DNA of 64,000 bases from Escallonia rubra (lineage: Eukaryota; Streptophyta; Magnoliopsida; Escalloniales; Escalloniaceae). The stretch's first letter is position 1; each line of letters opens with the position of its first letter. The notes under the pieces were generated by a model that saw nothing but the letters and a program-made list of their open reading frames with translations, searched no databases and was not told the DNA's origin. A program made the translations under genes and the position numbers. Location of the stretch: NCBI GenBank assembly GCA_033065855.1, contig JAVXUO010002815.1, positions 144,735 to 208,734 of the forward strand, read 5' to 3'. Below, one piece after another: positions 35,361 to 47,599 of the stretch.

Positions 35361-36194
35361 ATAAAGTTGCGGTCATCGATGGAAGAGGACTTAGAGATTA
35401 CGCCAAAGATGAACTCCCGTGCGGCAAAACGCCAAGTATGAGCCGTCAAATTAATGTCATCCTAGCCGGCAAAACGTCCAAGCATGGTTAATTCAGAGAC
35501 TGTTTTGTACATGGAAGTTTGGAAAATGTCGTATCAACTGTGGTAATGTTACGAATTCATTTTCTAGCATATGATCCACCGTTTTGTTGACGGTGAATCA
35601 TTGACACCACATAAGAATTTTGTTTTTCACGGTTAAATAGTAAAAACATTGCATGGAAAACAAAGAGAACCGGTTATTATGTCAGGGTAACCATTGGGAC
35701 AGAATATATCTGGCACCATAGAGCTTGTCCCATTTCTGACTCTAATTCTCTCCCTTTTGCCTTTGAAGGCGTTGGCTAAGCATTCACAGATCCATTCACA
35801 GATCACAACTATTGATGAAAGGTTCCTGAACAACTCAAGGGTTATTATAAACTGTTTAGGAGTTTAACATGATAATAAATGGGAAAAGAAAAAAAGAAGG
35901 CTTTGCTACAATCATTTGATAACCTGTAGATTTGAAACTGCAAAAACTCTGGCGATTACATCTACCGAGTACCGTCAAATATAGTTTGTGGCATTTTGCT
36001 AGCATTTTGATGACAATCTCAGCGACATTGTTAGTGTTCCCAAATCTTTCATCAACAATGTGACTTAACACTTCGGCTTACTACTCTTTGTTTCCTAATA
36101 AATGTTCTATTTGACTTTAACACACAAATTCAGGAGAATTGCTTGATTGCAATGATGATTGTCTCTTTTCTTTCTTTTAGTTAATTACTATACA
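35361..36194. other. 3' flank of the tandem kinase gene
   Basis: No gene is seen. Just after the stop, 35371-35400 repeats the CGATGGAAGAGG segment of the RPSMEEVLE codons (about 35307-35335), a small tandem duplication that continues into sequence resembling the tail of the decayed left-hand exon. AT-rich DNA follows. Confidence 0.5.
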
Positions 36195-36203
36195 TTTTAT
36201 TAT

Positions 36204-37561
36204 GGGCTAATTACACCTATGTCCCTAAAGTTTATGGATAATTACACGCGAGGACACAATTTCAAAATGTAACACTTATGTCCGTTGACAAACGGAATAC
36301 AAAAATACTTAACGGTTCTGACAAAAAGACCTATTTGCCCCTGACTTTGGAATCTAATTTACAAATTCTATTCATTAAAATTTCTGTAAATACCATTCAT
36401 TAAAATTTCTCTCTCTCTCTCTATCTCTCTCTCTCTCTCTCTTTCTCTATCTCTCTCCCACCTATCACCATCCATCTTCACCGGCAACCCACTACTAGTC
36501 TTCACCGGCGATTGCCACCAACCAAACACCAATGTACATCCCCATCGATCGGCCCACCCACGGCCGGCAACCGCACAACCACAACTGCCCGCTTCCACAG
36601 ATCGGCCCACCCATAGCCGCTGTCGGAGCAGACCCACCACCAGGCATCGATGCACGCCATCGCACGGCAGCCAGCACCATCAGCCACCCACGACCCCCCA
36701 GTCTCCGCAACCCCCGCGACCGCCCCTTCCCCCCCCGACGATAGTCCCCTTCCCCGCCAGCAATGGTAGCCCCCTTCTCCGCCGACAGTCCCTTCAGATC
36801 CACCACCAGCGACGTCGACGTCGCTCCTCCCCCTCCTTCTCTTCTCTCATCCCCCGCCACAGCGCACTCACTCGCCCCACGCCGGCAGGTTCAACGAATT
36901 TCCAAACCCGAACCATCGCAATGACGCCGGCAGGAATACTCGCCGGCCTTTTCTTCCTCCTTGCCCTCTACTGTTCCACATACCCTTTTACGCACAAATC
37001 CACCGCAGCGGTCGTCCCCTTCTGTTCCCCGACAATCGGCTGGTGTGGGTGGGTTGACCAAAATTCGCCATCCCCATCGTCGCCAAAAAAAACAGATCCA
37101 CTGCATCCCCCTGTCCCCTTCTGTTCTCTCTCAATCGGCCGGTGTGGGTGGGTTGACCAAAATTCACAAATTAGGGTTTTCTAACTAACCTGCTCATTCG
37201 AAAATTTGAACTAACCTGCTCTTGAAACCCTAATTGGCAAATTGAAAATTTTTGATGAAATGGATTGCAAGGATAGAGAACAATCAATGTTGTAAAACCC
37301 TAATCTTTAAATTAAAGCTTAAACTCTTAATTTAAAATTATTAAAAATATTATGTATACACAGCACAAAGGGTAATATTGACATTTTCAAAATACGTATC
37401 GATGACATCATCCAAAAAGTACACTTTTTGGACAGAACCGTGACGGATGGACACGGCTGATACATTTAAAAAGTGTTTGGTCACGGAATGTTACATTTTG
37501 AAACTTTTTGTTCTTGACTGTAATTATCCCATAACTTCAGAGACATAGGTGTAATTAGCCC
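36204..37561. mobile_element. Mutator-like element (non-autonomous)
   Basis: TIRs of about 80 bp (imperfect) start GGGCTAATTACACCTATG at 36204 and end with the complement at 37561. They are flanked by TTTTATTAT (36195-36203) and TTTTATTTT (37562-37570), an 8/9 target duplication. The interior has a CT microsatellite (about 36411-36457), proline/arginine-coding C-rich DNA without a recognisable protein, and a direct repeat: GTCCCCTTCTGTTC plus about 40 bp at 37014 and again near 37113. Confidence 0.86.
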
Positions 37562-37619
37562 TTTTATTTTTTAAGAGCAAGAAAAAATTCCTTGGATAGA
37601 ACATATCTTGTACCAAAAA

Positions 37620-38190
37620 AACTTAGGGATGTAAAAAGTACTTGTGTTGATGACATCCTTCATAGTTCTTCCACATTATTGACTTAGCGATGGCAAAAGA
37701 AAGAGAAGTGAACTCCAACAACTCCGTTGTTGTGGAAACTGCCCTCTGCAGGTACTTTTTAAAGCGACCGAACGTTGATGCCTCTCTTTTGAAACAACAG
37801 AATCCACAGGTGTTATGCCGCTCCTGTGTGCAATGAGAAGTGGACATAAATTTCGAACTCATTATAACTATCCTCGGGTTGTACACAATATACCCCGATC
37901 CTTCCACATCGACCAGCACTGCACCATCTTTCGATAACATATTGGCTACGCCCAGTGACCAGGTGATGGCTGCAATGAAATGGTGACTGCTTTGATCCAA
38001 CTTCCTCTCCCATCATACTCCTTCATCACCCATATGAAAACTTTCCACTTTCCCTCATCAATTGTGGAAAGACATCCTCCAAAGACAACTACAGATTATA
38101 CCACTCTCATGAGGGATATGATGACTCTTCCTCCATAAATTGGTGGAAGTGTAAACAATGAATTAGCTACTCTTACAATCTTATGACAAT
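37620..38190 (-). pseudogene. F-box-associated (FBA) domain relic
   Basis: The minus strand from about 38190 downward reads as a decayed FBA domain. A stretch resembling IVRVANSLF is followed by a stop, then VFGGCLSTIDEGKWKVF and FIWVMKEYDGRGSWIKAV. A frameshift follows, then DGAVLVDVEGSGYIVYNPR (about 37860-37935), which matches the dGevLl...lvlYnpk pattern of plant F-box proteins. No N-terminal F-box is visible in the window. Stops and frameshifts make this a pseudogene. Confidence 0.55.
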
Positions 38191-38449
38191 CAAAACTATG
38201 ACCACACCAAAGACAACCTGATCGTCGGCAATAGATCAACCATCATACCACGAAGCACACCTTGAGGGACAACGCGCATGCCCTGATTGTCTATAACTTA
38301 ATCCACACACAAAAGCCCTAGTAGTCAAACTTCAGACACACTACGAAGAACTCATCTTTCCAACTGGTCACTCAAGCCACCATTCCATCAAACAACATTC
38401 AAGAGGCAAAACAAGTAAAAACCATGCACACTACATACCACGCCACACA

Positions 38450-38790
38450 CGAAGCCAGAAATACAATGCATATCCCTCTCTCACTCTCACACAACACACG
38501 CTATAGCAGAAACAATAATGCATATCAGACATTCTAAAACAGAATTACAATGCCTATCACACACACAAGTTACCAGAATTACAATGCATATGATACACAA
38601 GCGCGCTTTAACCAGAAATACAATGGGTATCTCTTACACACACACACGAGACCCACACACACGTGCTTAACCTGATTTACACGTACAGTGCATATCACAT
38701 GCAAGCTAAACCAAAATCACATATACAGTGCATATCAGACAAGCTAAACCAGAGCTACATATACAGTGCATATCCCTCCCTCCCTCTGAA
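38450..38790. repeat. Degenerate minisatellite (AATACAATGCATATC family)
   Basis: A unit of about 35-38 bp built on CCAGAATTACAATGCATATC repeats with drift. The last copies (about 38690-38780) share GCTAAACCA and ACATATACAGTGCATATC. It lies just beyond the 3' end of RPS16. Confidence 0.7.
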
Positions 38791-39006
38791 CAGGCGTATC
38801 CCACTAACATACACAGTTGGGTCCAGATGATTATAAATTTCAATATCCAAAATATAATGCGGTGAATTCTATAGCCAAAACTCAAATTCCATATTCCAAA
38901 ACCCTACTCCATCAATTACTGACAATAATTCATATAAGAAAAACTTTAAAAACAAAACGCCACGAAACCTTTTAGCGACCAAATTTTAGCTCATAAAAAA
39001 CACTCT

Positions 39007-39674
<668 letters not shown>

Positions 39675-40781
39675 AAAAGGGCTATTTCTGCACTTTTATT
39701 TTGGTTAGGGCCGTAAATGTATGCTATTCGGACTGATATCTAGTGTCAAAATATCAGAGCCTTTTTTTGGGAATTAAATAGTCTTATGTAATTATATAAC
39801 TAGTTTTAAGCGTATCACTAACTTATACGCGTACAAACATTTTAGTGTCCATAATTAAATTCGTCCGTTGTTTTAGGTATTGATCGCTTATTCAATCAAA
39901 AAGTTGAATAGTCTTATGTAAGTATATAACTAGTTTACAACAAAAACTTCAGACAATGATCATAGATAACGATGATGTAAACCATAGAAATGTCAAGCGG
40001 TAAATGTTGAAAGAAAAATGGTCATGCAATTGTAGACTTAGGATGTAGTAAAAATATTGAGTAGTTCGGAATTAATGGTCCCTACTCTTTAGGACCGTTG
40101 GGTATAACAATCCTCCGTCGCCCTTAACTGCTTCTCTTATCGCATCAACTAGTTTATTCCTCAAATTCGGACCCTCAGTGAGTATGTCTTGATGCAATTC
40201 AAGCAGTTTTAGATGGTGATCACCATCAGCTACGTGAAGCGTTTGCTATTCTGAGAAGATGCCCCTCTGTATATTTTACTCTTTTCTTTGTGCTGTTCCT
40301 CATGTCACATGTAGAGAAAGACATTCCTGTAGTCCACTGAATTGCTGCTTCTTGCTCCAACTCAACGGGTAGGCTGCCAAGCTTTTGGTTGGTTTTTCCT
40401 CCCATTTACCATGGTTTTGGCTCTGATAGATAACAATCTTTGTTTATCTTGTTCTTTAGTCTCTGCACTTTCTTTTTAAATTAGATTTAGCTGGAAGAAA
40501 AGGCGCATTAGGTTGGTCGGTTAATTCTTTTGTCAAGATTGAATGATTGATCAAACAAAGAAGGAAATTGGGAAGATCCAATAAAGTCCAAACACATAAT
40601 CCAACCAACTACACAGAATGAACAGCTCAATCTTATTTTTGAAAAGGTCTACGAAACAATTTGCAACATACTCTAAAATCAAGAATAAAAGCAGCACCAG
40701 AACACCAGCAAATCCTCAGTAGTCCAAGAGATTTTCATGACACTGTACAGATGCATGACAGAATGAGTTGTAGAAATGCTG
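39675..40781. other. Intergenic, RPS16 to carboxylesterase 1
   Basis: No gene is seen. An imperfect 30-bp direct repeat (AATAGTCTTATGTAA, then TATATAACTAGTTT) occurs at about 39776 and 39906. Confidence 0.5.
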
Positions 40782-41804
40782 TCATAGGCGTTTGATAAAA
40801 GCAGCCAAACGTTTGATCATGCCCTGGGCTTTCTCACTCTCAGGCTTGAATACATGGAAGGCATGACCCTCTCCTTCCACCTCAAACAACTCCACTTCTC
40901 CCTGCCAGCCACTTTCCCTCACTGCATCGAAGTATCGAACGCCTCTTTCTCTCAACTCGTCGTCGGATGCAACGCAAACAAGTACTCTAGAGCACCCCAG
41001 ACCCGACAGGTGTGGCGCATTTGGAGCAAAAGGATTGATCATTGGGTTATCGAATCCGTCCGGTGCCAATGGATAGGCTAGCATCCATGTCTGATACAAT
41101 AAACCCTTGTCATGATCAACGAGAGGCTCGGATCCAATTGGTTTTGACCCCAAAAAGTATGGATGGCAGAGAAACGCTCCATAAATTTTGACACCACAGG
41201 ACAAGCTTTTAGCATTGGTAGTCTCGTGCACTGGACTGCCCTTCTTAAAATACATACCGTTGTTAGCAGTGCTAGCCCTTATGGCTATGTTGTGCACAAT
41301 ATTAGCTCCTGCGCTGTCACCACCGAGATAGACACGACCAAAATCGCCATGGCCAAGTAACCAAGGCTCTTTGTCGCCATTCTCTCCATCAGCATGTGAT
41401 GCCACCCATTGGAGAGCTGCCCAAGAATCTTCATAAGCACTGGGTAGAGGGTGCTCCGGGGCTAACCTATATTCAACGGACACAACAAGGGCTTGGGATT
41501 GAGAAACCAGGTCACTTATGTAACGGTGGCTAAGGACGGAGAAGGCGGACCCGATGAGAAAACCTCCACCATGGAAATAGACTAAAATGGGTAGTTTTTC
41601 TTCAGCGCCTGAGAGCTTTGGGAGGTAAACTCGCGCTGAGATTTCTGGTGATATTTTGATGTCTTTAGATAGAACACCGGAAGTTGGATCTTCGAGTGAG
41701 GGAGGGACATAAGGTGAGTCTAAATATCGCTCGACGGAGCCGTCTTTGAAGATCCTAAGGAATGGTAGAAGCTCTGAGACTACCTCTTTTGTGTTGGAGA
41801 CCAT
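40782..41804 (-). CDS. Carboxylesterase (AtCXE12/13-like), copy 1
   Basis: An intronless 340-residue alpha/beta-hydrolase of the plant CXE family. The oxyanion motif HGGG is at 78-81, followed by GF. The nucleophile elbow is GDSAG with Ser164, then the acid Asp282 (in VCVASDDELRERG) and His314 (GEGHAFH). No signal peptide is seen, so it is probably cytosolic. Family members hydrolyse short acyl esters of xenobiotics and specialised metabolites. The substrate here is unknown. It differs from its neighbours by an extra loop of about 20 residues at 182-202. It is the downstream-most of four tandem copies on the minus strand. ATG at 41804 fits the family start. Confidence 0.93.
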   Translation of the reverse strand: MVSNTKEVVSELLPFLRIFKDGSVERYLDSPYVPPSLEDPTSGVLSKDIKISPEISARVYLPKLSGAEEKLPILVYFHGGGFLIGSAFSVLSHRYISDLVSQSQALVVSVEYRLAPEHPLPSAYEDSWAALQWVASHADGENGDKEPWLLGHGDFGRVYLGGDSAGANIVHNIAIRASTANNGMYFKKGSPVHETTNAKSLSCGVKIYGAFLCHPYFLGSKPIGSEPLVDHDKGLLYQTWMLAYPLAPDGFDNPMINPFAPNAPHLSGLGCSRVLVCVASDDELRERGVRYFDAVRESGWQGEVELFEVEGEGHAFHVFKPESEKAQGMIKRLAAFIKRL

Positions 41805-44035
41805 TTTTGAGGAAGGGAGAAGAATTCTTTGAGAAAGCTGAGGTTCTTATTCCTCTGTTTGGTTTGATGTCACCTTTATATGTAGAAGAGAATGCTCCAT
41901 GTTGTGTGTGCATATATACTTGGAAAAGAGAAAGGTTGCCAACCACGTAATTCTTTGACCCTAATGACTAATGGAGCCGGTTGAGGAAGTCAGAACAGAG
42001 AAAAAGAGGTCTGCCATGGAAGTCAAATATGGAGATGTGAACACATGAACATTATGCAATAGCCATGATATGGCTAAGGCAGCTCTTAGAATTGAACAAC
42101 CACAGTTCTGGAGCTTTTAGCAGTTTCTACATTACTGTGACATCAAGCAAATCCATGAATTAACCACTTCATTCGATGAACCACTCATATATAAGTAGGG
42201 TCAAATGAAGCAAGCCGGCTACCACTTGTTTCTTTGTCGAGTTGATCTCAAACCAGCTCGAGGGAGAGCTTGACAGTTATATGTTTATTGAGTCGAGCTT
42301 GATAAGTTGGAACTCCGAAAAGTGTTCAAGATTGGGTTAATGCGTTCAAGCTTGGCTCGATATCAAACACACATATGAATCTTAAACGAGTTCCCAAACG
42401 AGCAAATACGAGCCAAGCCTGCCTGAGTAACTTGGTTCGTTCTACGGTCCTACGTATAAGCTCTATTGATGCAACCTTTAACCACCCTTGCACATTTTTT
42501 ATTTAGAAAATACCCTTTTTCAACCAACTAAATTTCGGTGGCAATTTTTTGGGCGGATTACTTGGAATTATTGGAATCCAGTGAGTCATGTGACTTGTAT
42601 TAAACACTTGATGTAGACAGGATATTGACCCTTAGTTGATTACTCAATGGGTTTCGTATCAATGTGATTCTTGTTATATCTGAAATCTGAAGCAAGAAAC
42701 TTCCTTATTACTTGTAGTGTTAGCTAAAAGATATGGGGCCTAAGCAAACTTGGATTTTCAATGGTAAGACTGCCCAACCACTGAAAGAAACACGACATAC
42801 AAGGCTGCCTAAAGAAGGATTTTAAAACAAAGTTGGATTTCCCATCATTGGATTGCATCAATTCAAGCTGATATTCCCCTATTTTGAGCCATATTTCACT
42901 CTTCAGCCCTCACAGTTGAATATTTGGTCAGGTGAGGAACACTGACTATAAGCTGTGTGAGTGTTCAAACTAATTTGTAAAGAAAGTAGTGAGAGAGAAA
43001 GCATCATAAATAAGTCATTTTCGTGGATTTCGCATAGAAATTTTAGTCATAAAGATGCTCCAAGGCTGCCTAGATCTTATTACTGATGCATCACAATTGT
43101 TGTAAATGGCTATTTGAGTTCTTGGTAATCGACTAGTTGAGTTCTTGGTAATCGACTAATTGGATATGTTTATGTCAATTCGAATATAATCCAACAATGC
43201 TTAAAGCAAATACTACCCTTTCTGCTTAAAGCAACTATCTTACGCGATCTATCAAGGTTACATCAGTATTTTTTTCTTGAATCTGATTTTGGGCAGTCAT
43301 GCTTTTATACCCTAATTGGACATTTCAATTTTTTTTGTTTTTTTTGATGCATCTGGTGATGATGGTTTACAACAAACTATACAGGGAAATTGCTATGACC
43401 AGCATGAAAGTCGTGCAGAATTTACTAACTGTGACCTACAGAACTCAGGGCAGATTTAGCCGATTTTAGGATCACTTCAGTCACATTGTTCTCATATCTG
43501 TAAATACTGGTATGTTATAGCTATCAAAAGAAAATTTTTGGGTATGTTCATCTTGCTGCTGCCGGCCAAAATTGGATTTGCTGTAGGCTTACAGCAATAA
43601 GCCATCAAAGCATTGGCCGCGCAGATGGAGAACATTTCGATTTCCTACATAGGCTAGGTGCTCGATCGTGATCCACCTAAATAAACGATAACAATTGAAG
43701 ATTAGGTACCTAAGTGGCAACGAAAAGAATTTTACTGTACTTTCTGCAGTTTACATATGTTAATATCCATCACGCAAACGTAGATACGATATATCTCGTA
43801 AAATAGTCCACTTCCGCGCAAATGGAGTGATTAAATTGCATCAATGAGGTATTATGCATAACCTAGCATCATGTTACTATAGTTCATGTCTGTAGATTAT
43901 CAAAACCAAATCCACAAGGCCTGCAGCTCTATTCAGCCCACTGGCGATTGAATAGTTCTTAACAAGGAACCATGAACTCCTAAATGGCTAAATTAGCCCC
44001 ATGACAGACCTGAAGAACAAAGCCAAAACTTTTAG
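41805..44035. other. Intergenic between carboxylesterases 1 and 2
   Basis: No gene is seen. It holds a possible small hAT element (42196-42452) and a tandem pair of a 24-bp unit around GAGTTCTTGGTAATCGACTA (about 43115-43160). Confidence 0.5.
42196..42452. mobile_element. Possible short hAT element with CGAGCTT motifs
   Basis: The ends TAGGGTCAAATG and ACGGTCCTA are weakly inverted. The flanks TATATAAG and CGTATAAG agree at 6/8. The interior is rich in GAGCTT, CTCGAG and CGAGCC motifs, the subterminal pattern of a common plant hAT family. No coding capacity. Confidence 0.4.
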
Positions 44036-45130
44036 TTACTGGAGGAAAGTAGCCAAGCGCTTGATCATATTTTTAGCAATCTCAGTCTCAGGATTGCGAA
44101 TATGGAAACCATGCTCACCTCCTTGTACTTCATACAGCTCAACTTCTCCTTCCCACCCACTTTCTCTCAAGGATTCACAATACTGAATCCCTCTGTACTT
44201 TGTGATCTCTTTCTCACCGACACAAACGAGCACCCTAGAACACCTGATTCCCGACAGCCTTGGAGCTCCTGCTGCAAATGGATTGATCATCGGATTATCT
44301 ATGCCACCAGCTGCTTTTGGATACACAAACTTCCATGACCTGCATATCATGTTATCTTGATGTCCAAAACTTGACTCGGACCTAATCGGCTTCGAGCCCC
44401 AGAAATACGGTTGACAAAGGAATGCTCCCAATATTTTCACGTTTCCATGTAAACTTTCAATCCCAGCACGCAAGGTTATATTATGCACAATGTTAGCTCC
44501 AGTGGTGTCGCCACCTATGAAGAGCCGCTCGAAATCAGCATGGTCAAGTAACCAAGGCTCTTGATCAAGAAAGGATCCTTTCAGATGCTGTGTATTGGTA
44601 ACAGAGGCACCTGAGAGCTGCAAGTCCCACCTAAATTCATGGTAGATGACGGGATTGGAACTTCCAACAATTGGACAGACTCCTTTACTCTCAGGGTCGA
44701 AGTTGTTTCTAACTTTATGAGAAGAAACCCACTGAAGTGCAGTCCAAGAGTCTTCATAAGCTGTGGGGAGAGGGTGCTCCGGGGCTACCCTGTATTCGAC
44801 TGAAATGGCGAGAATTTTAGCTTGGGAGACTAAGGTATTGATGTAACGGTGATGATCGGAAGAAAAGGCGGATCCGGCACAAAAGCCGCGGCGAAAGTAG
44901 ACCAAAATGGGAAGTTTCTGGCTGTCATCCGTGTACCCGAGTTTGGGAAGGTAGAGTCGAGCTGAGACATCTGATGAAATGGAGATGTCTTTGGAGGAGA
45001 CACCAGTGACAGTTTCGTCGAGTGTTGGAGGGACAAAGGGAGAACTTACAAGGCGCTCGACAGTGCCATCTGTATAGACTCGTAGGAGTGGGAGGAGCTC
45101 AGTGGCCACTTCTTTGGTGTTGGGAGCCAT
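44036..45130 (-). CDS. Carboxylesterase-like protein, copy 2, with altered active site
   Basis: An intact 364-residue frame with the family start (MAPNTKEVATELLP) and fold motifs (VEYRVAPEHPLP, SRVLVCV). The active site is altered. HGGG is replaced by a one-residue-shorter RRG (FRRGF at 79-83), the nucleophile elbow reads GDTTG with Thr209 for Ser, and the acid position is Glu308 for Asp. His340 remains. Thr in place of Ser occurs in 2-hydroxyisoflavanone dehydratase of the same family, but that enzyme keeps its oxyanion hole. An insertion of about 38 residues (about 141-190) is unique in the array. A 78-bp in-frame GT-AG stretch (about 44608-44690) inside it could be a retained intron. It is either a neofunctionalised or scaffold protein, or an early pseudogene. 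Confidence 0.85.
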   Translation of the reverse strand: MAPNTKEVATELLPLLRVYTDGTVERLVSSPFVPPTLDETVTGVSSKDISISSDVSARLYLPKLGYTDDSQKLPILVYFRRGFCAGSAFSSDHHRYINTLVSQAKILAISVEYRVAPEHPLPTAYEDSWTALQWVSSHKVRNNFDPESKGVCPIVGSSNPVIYHEFRWDLQLSGASVTNTQHLKGSFLDQEPWLLDHADFERLFIGGDTTGANIVHNITLRAGIESLHGNVKILGAFLCQPYFWGSKPIRSESSFGHQDNMICRSWKFVYPKAAGGIDNPMINPFAAGAPRLSGIRCSRVLVCVGEKEITKYRGIQYCESLRESGWEGEVELYEVQGGEHGFHIRNPETEIAKNMIKRLATFLQ

Positions 45131-45765
45131 TCACACTCAAAAACCAAAAGACATGCACCTTGTCCAAGTTCCACAGCAGGCCGAATGAGGTGCCCACAGG
45201 CCGGTTCCAGATGCTATTTCTCAACCAAGACAAGAGAGGAAACTTTGAACAGTACGCACAATTCCTTGTTGAAAACCCCCAAAGCTCAATATGAACCAAT
45301 CCTTGTCAAAGCTCATAAAGAAATAGTAAACTCAACATGAATTGACAAGCAGCATCATTGGAAAAGCCAGGGAAAAGTACAAGAGCTCTAGAGCCATATG
45401 GCCGTCCTCATGACACCAATATTAGCTTTATCCATTTGTTCCATTGATTGAATGCTAAAATGACGATTGCATACCCTCGGAACTTAATTACAGTAGCATC
45501 TTATGAAGATGCCTGCAAGGCGCAAGCCTAAAAGGGTGCATGCTGGTTTCAGATCATGAAACCAGTAAATTTAGGTTATGGAATAATTTCTTTAAGCGCA
45601 ATGGTTTATTCAACACACTAAAACTTCCTTTAATGCACACTAGAAAGTAGGAACTTCATCATTTTTTGCAGTCTGATCTGTCTGCAAATAATCAAAGATC
45701 ATCATGAATTTCATTGCAGTCTTCTTTGCTAGCCATCCAAGAAAGTGACCAAAACAACGTACTCG
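45131..45765. other. Intergenic between carboxylesterases 2 and 3
   Basis: I see no gene or bounded element. It should contain the promoter of copy 2 and the 3' end of copy 3. Confidence 0.5.
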
Positions 45766-46731
45766 TTACATGATAAAAGAAGCCAAGCGCTTTACCAAGT
45801 TCTTTGCATTCTCAGTACCAGGATTGAAGATATGAAAACAGTGATCCTCGCCTTCAATCTCAACCAACTCCACTTCACCATTCCACGCACTTTTCCTCAG
45901 TTCCTCACAGTAACGAACGCCTCTGTCCCTCAGCTTATCCTTCTCCCCAACACAAACAAGTAACCTTGAACAGGCTAGCCCTGATAAGCTTGGCGCATCT
46001 TCAGCCCATGGATTCATCATTGGGTTATCAATGCCACCACGAGCCGAGGGATAGGCAACCATCCAAAATCTGTAAAGCAAACTCTGCTCGTGATTTTTGC
46101 TCAACTCAGACCCTATAGGCTTCGACCCCAAGAAGTAAGGAAAACAAGCAAACCCTCCCATGATCTTTATGTCATTAGTTATGTGCTCAGTAGTGGCGCG
46201 CATGGCGATGTTATGCACAATATTACCTCCTGCACTATCACCGCCTATATAGACTCGATCATAATCTCCGTGGTCTATCAACCATGGCTCTGAGTTGGTG
46301 ATGTTGCTGGCAACATAGTTTGAAGCGACCCACTGGAGTGCAGCCCAGCAGTCTTCATAAGCTGCAGGCAAAGGGTGCTCTGGGGCTAGCCTGTACTCGA
46401 CCGAGACAGCGAGAGCCTTGGCTTGAGAGACTAATGAGTTGATGAAATTGTGACAGAGGAGGGCGTAGGCAGATCCAACACAAAATGCGCCTCCGTGGAA
46501 GTAAACCAAGATGGGGAGTTTTCGAGTTGTGTGTGTGAGCTTTGGTAGGTAGAGTCGAGCCGAGACTTCTGGCGAGATGGTGATGTCTTTGGATGAGACA
46601 CCAGTGGTTGGATCTTCATCTGATGATGGTGGGACGGTTGGCAAGTCAAGTAGTCGATCAACGCTGCCATCATTGTATACTCGGAGAATAGGCAGGACCT
46701 CGGTTGCCACCTCCTTGTTGTCCGAAGCCAT
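45766..46731 (-). CDS. Carboxylesterase (AtCXE12/13-like), copy 3
   Basis: An intronless 321-residue CXE. The start is ATG at 46731, aligned with the starts of its paralogues. The frame remains open for four codons upstream but has no ATG there. HGGA replaces HGGG at 79-82, keeping the His-Gly-Gly needed for the oxyanion hole. The triad is Ser166 (GDSAG), Asp265 (GEKDKLRDRG) and His297 (GEDHCFH). It is predicted to be a cytosolic esterase of unknown substrate. It is most similar in sequence to copy 4, and its codon usage matches the other copies. Confidence 0.93.
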   Translation of the reverse strand: MASDNKEVATEVLPILRVYNDGSVDRLLDLPTVPPSSDEDPTTGVSSKDITISPEVSARLYLPKLTHTTRKLPILVYFHGGAFCVGSAYALLCHNFINSLVSQAKALAVSVEYRLAPEHPLPAAYEDCWAALQWVASNYVASNITNSEPWLIDHGDYDRVYIGGDSAGGNIVHNIAMRATTEHITNDIKIMGGFACFPYFLGSKPIGSELSKNHEQSLLYRFWMVAYPSARGGIDNPMMNPWAEDAPSLSGLACSRLLVCVGEKDKLRDRGVRYCEELRKSAWNGEVELVEIEGEDHCFHIFNPGTENAKNLVKRLASFIM

Positions 46732-47599
46732 GGCAATCCACAAGCTATAGAACTCAATAGACGACTACATGCATCTGCAACTTCTACTTGTAGCGTTAAT
46801 TGGCAGATAAATTGACCTATATATTTGACTGGTTCCCCCTCTTTCATGCAGAGAAATATATATATTAATTAACAAGTTGGTACTTCTTGACTTTTATGTC
46901 TCTTTCAGTGGCACTTACAATAACAGTAGGCTTTGGAAAACATGGTGGACGGACATCAGCTAAGGTTACTTGCTGTGTCGAAGATCATCCATATTCACGA
47001 CTTGATGGAAAAGGAAACTTTAAATTACCAGATGAAACATGTATTCTATCACGAAAGACAAAGCAGAATGGGATGCTTAGTAGGCAGTAACAGCAGTGAG
47101 CACCGATTCAGGGTTTCCCTTAGGCTGCAGGTTCCTAATTCCATGCCAATGTTTCATCAATTTGTTCTTATCACGTCTGCAGGCAAGAATCTCACTTTCG
47201 TACTTGACATTTCTTGCTATCCTAGTCTCTGTGTCAGTTTTAGTTGTTAGAGACAGAACTTTAACCCTGTACCAGTGATCATCCGAGGGGCTATCCGATA
47301 GAAGTATTCATTAGGTATCCCGTATCCTAATTGACTAATCTGTCTGAAATCCGAAGTTTAGGCTTCATACATGACTTTCGAGACTTCTTGTTTTACCTGT
47401 CTTATGGGCTCAAGTAATCAGGTTGTTTACATTGCAAAGTAAGAACTTATTTTTCCAACTTGTTCACTTGATTGCTCATTCTCAGCTGGTGTGTAGTCAA
47501 CTAAGAAAAGAAACACAATACATACGAACTTCAATAATTATGGAGCTATTTCGTAGCCTTGACCTATCCAGCAAAATTAGTAAAACTAGTCAACAAAAC
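46732..47599. other. Intergenic between carboxylesterases 3 and 4
   Basis: No convincing gene. Short plus-strand frames (46887-47278) overlap one another and lack family motifs. Confidence 0.5.

Noticed and set aside
36495-36860. Gly/Arg-rich minus-strand frames and Pro-rich plus-strand frames
   Set aside because: They lie in the C-rich interior of a Mutator-like element, several frames are open at once, and no domain is recognisable.
46887-47278. Short plus-strand frames between carboxylesterases 3 and 4
   Set aside because: They overlap each other, are short and resemble no known protein.
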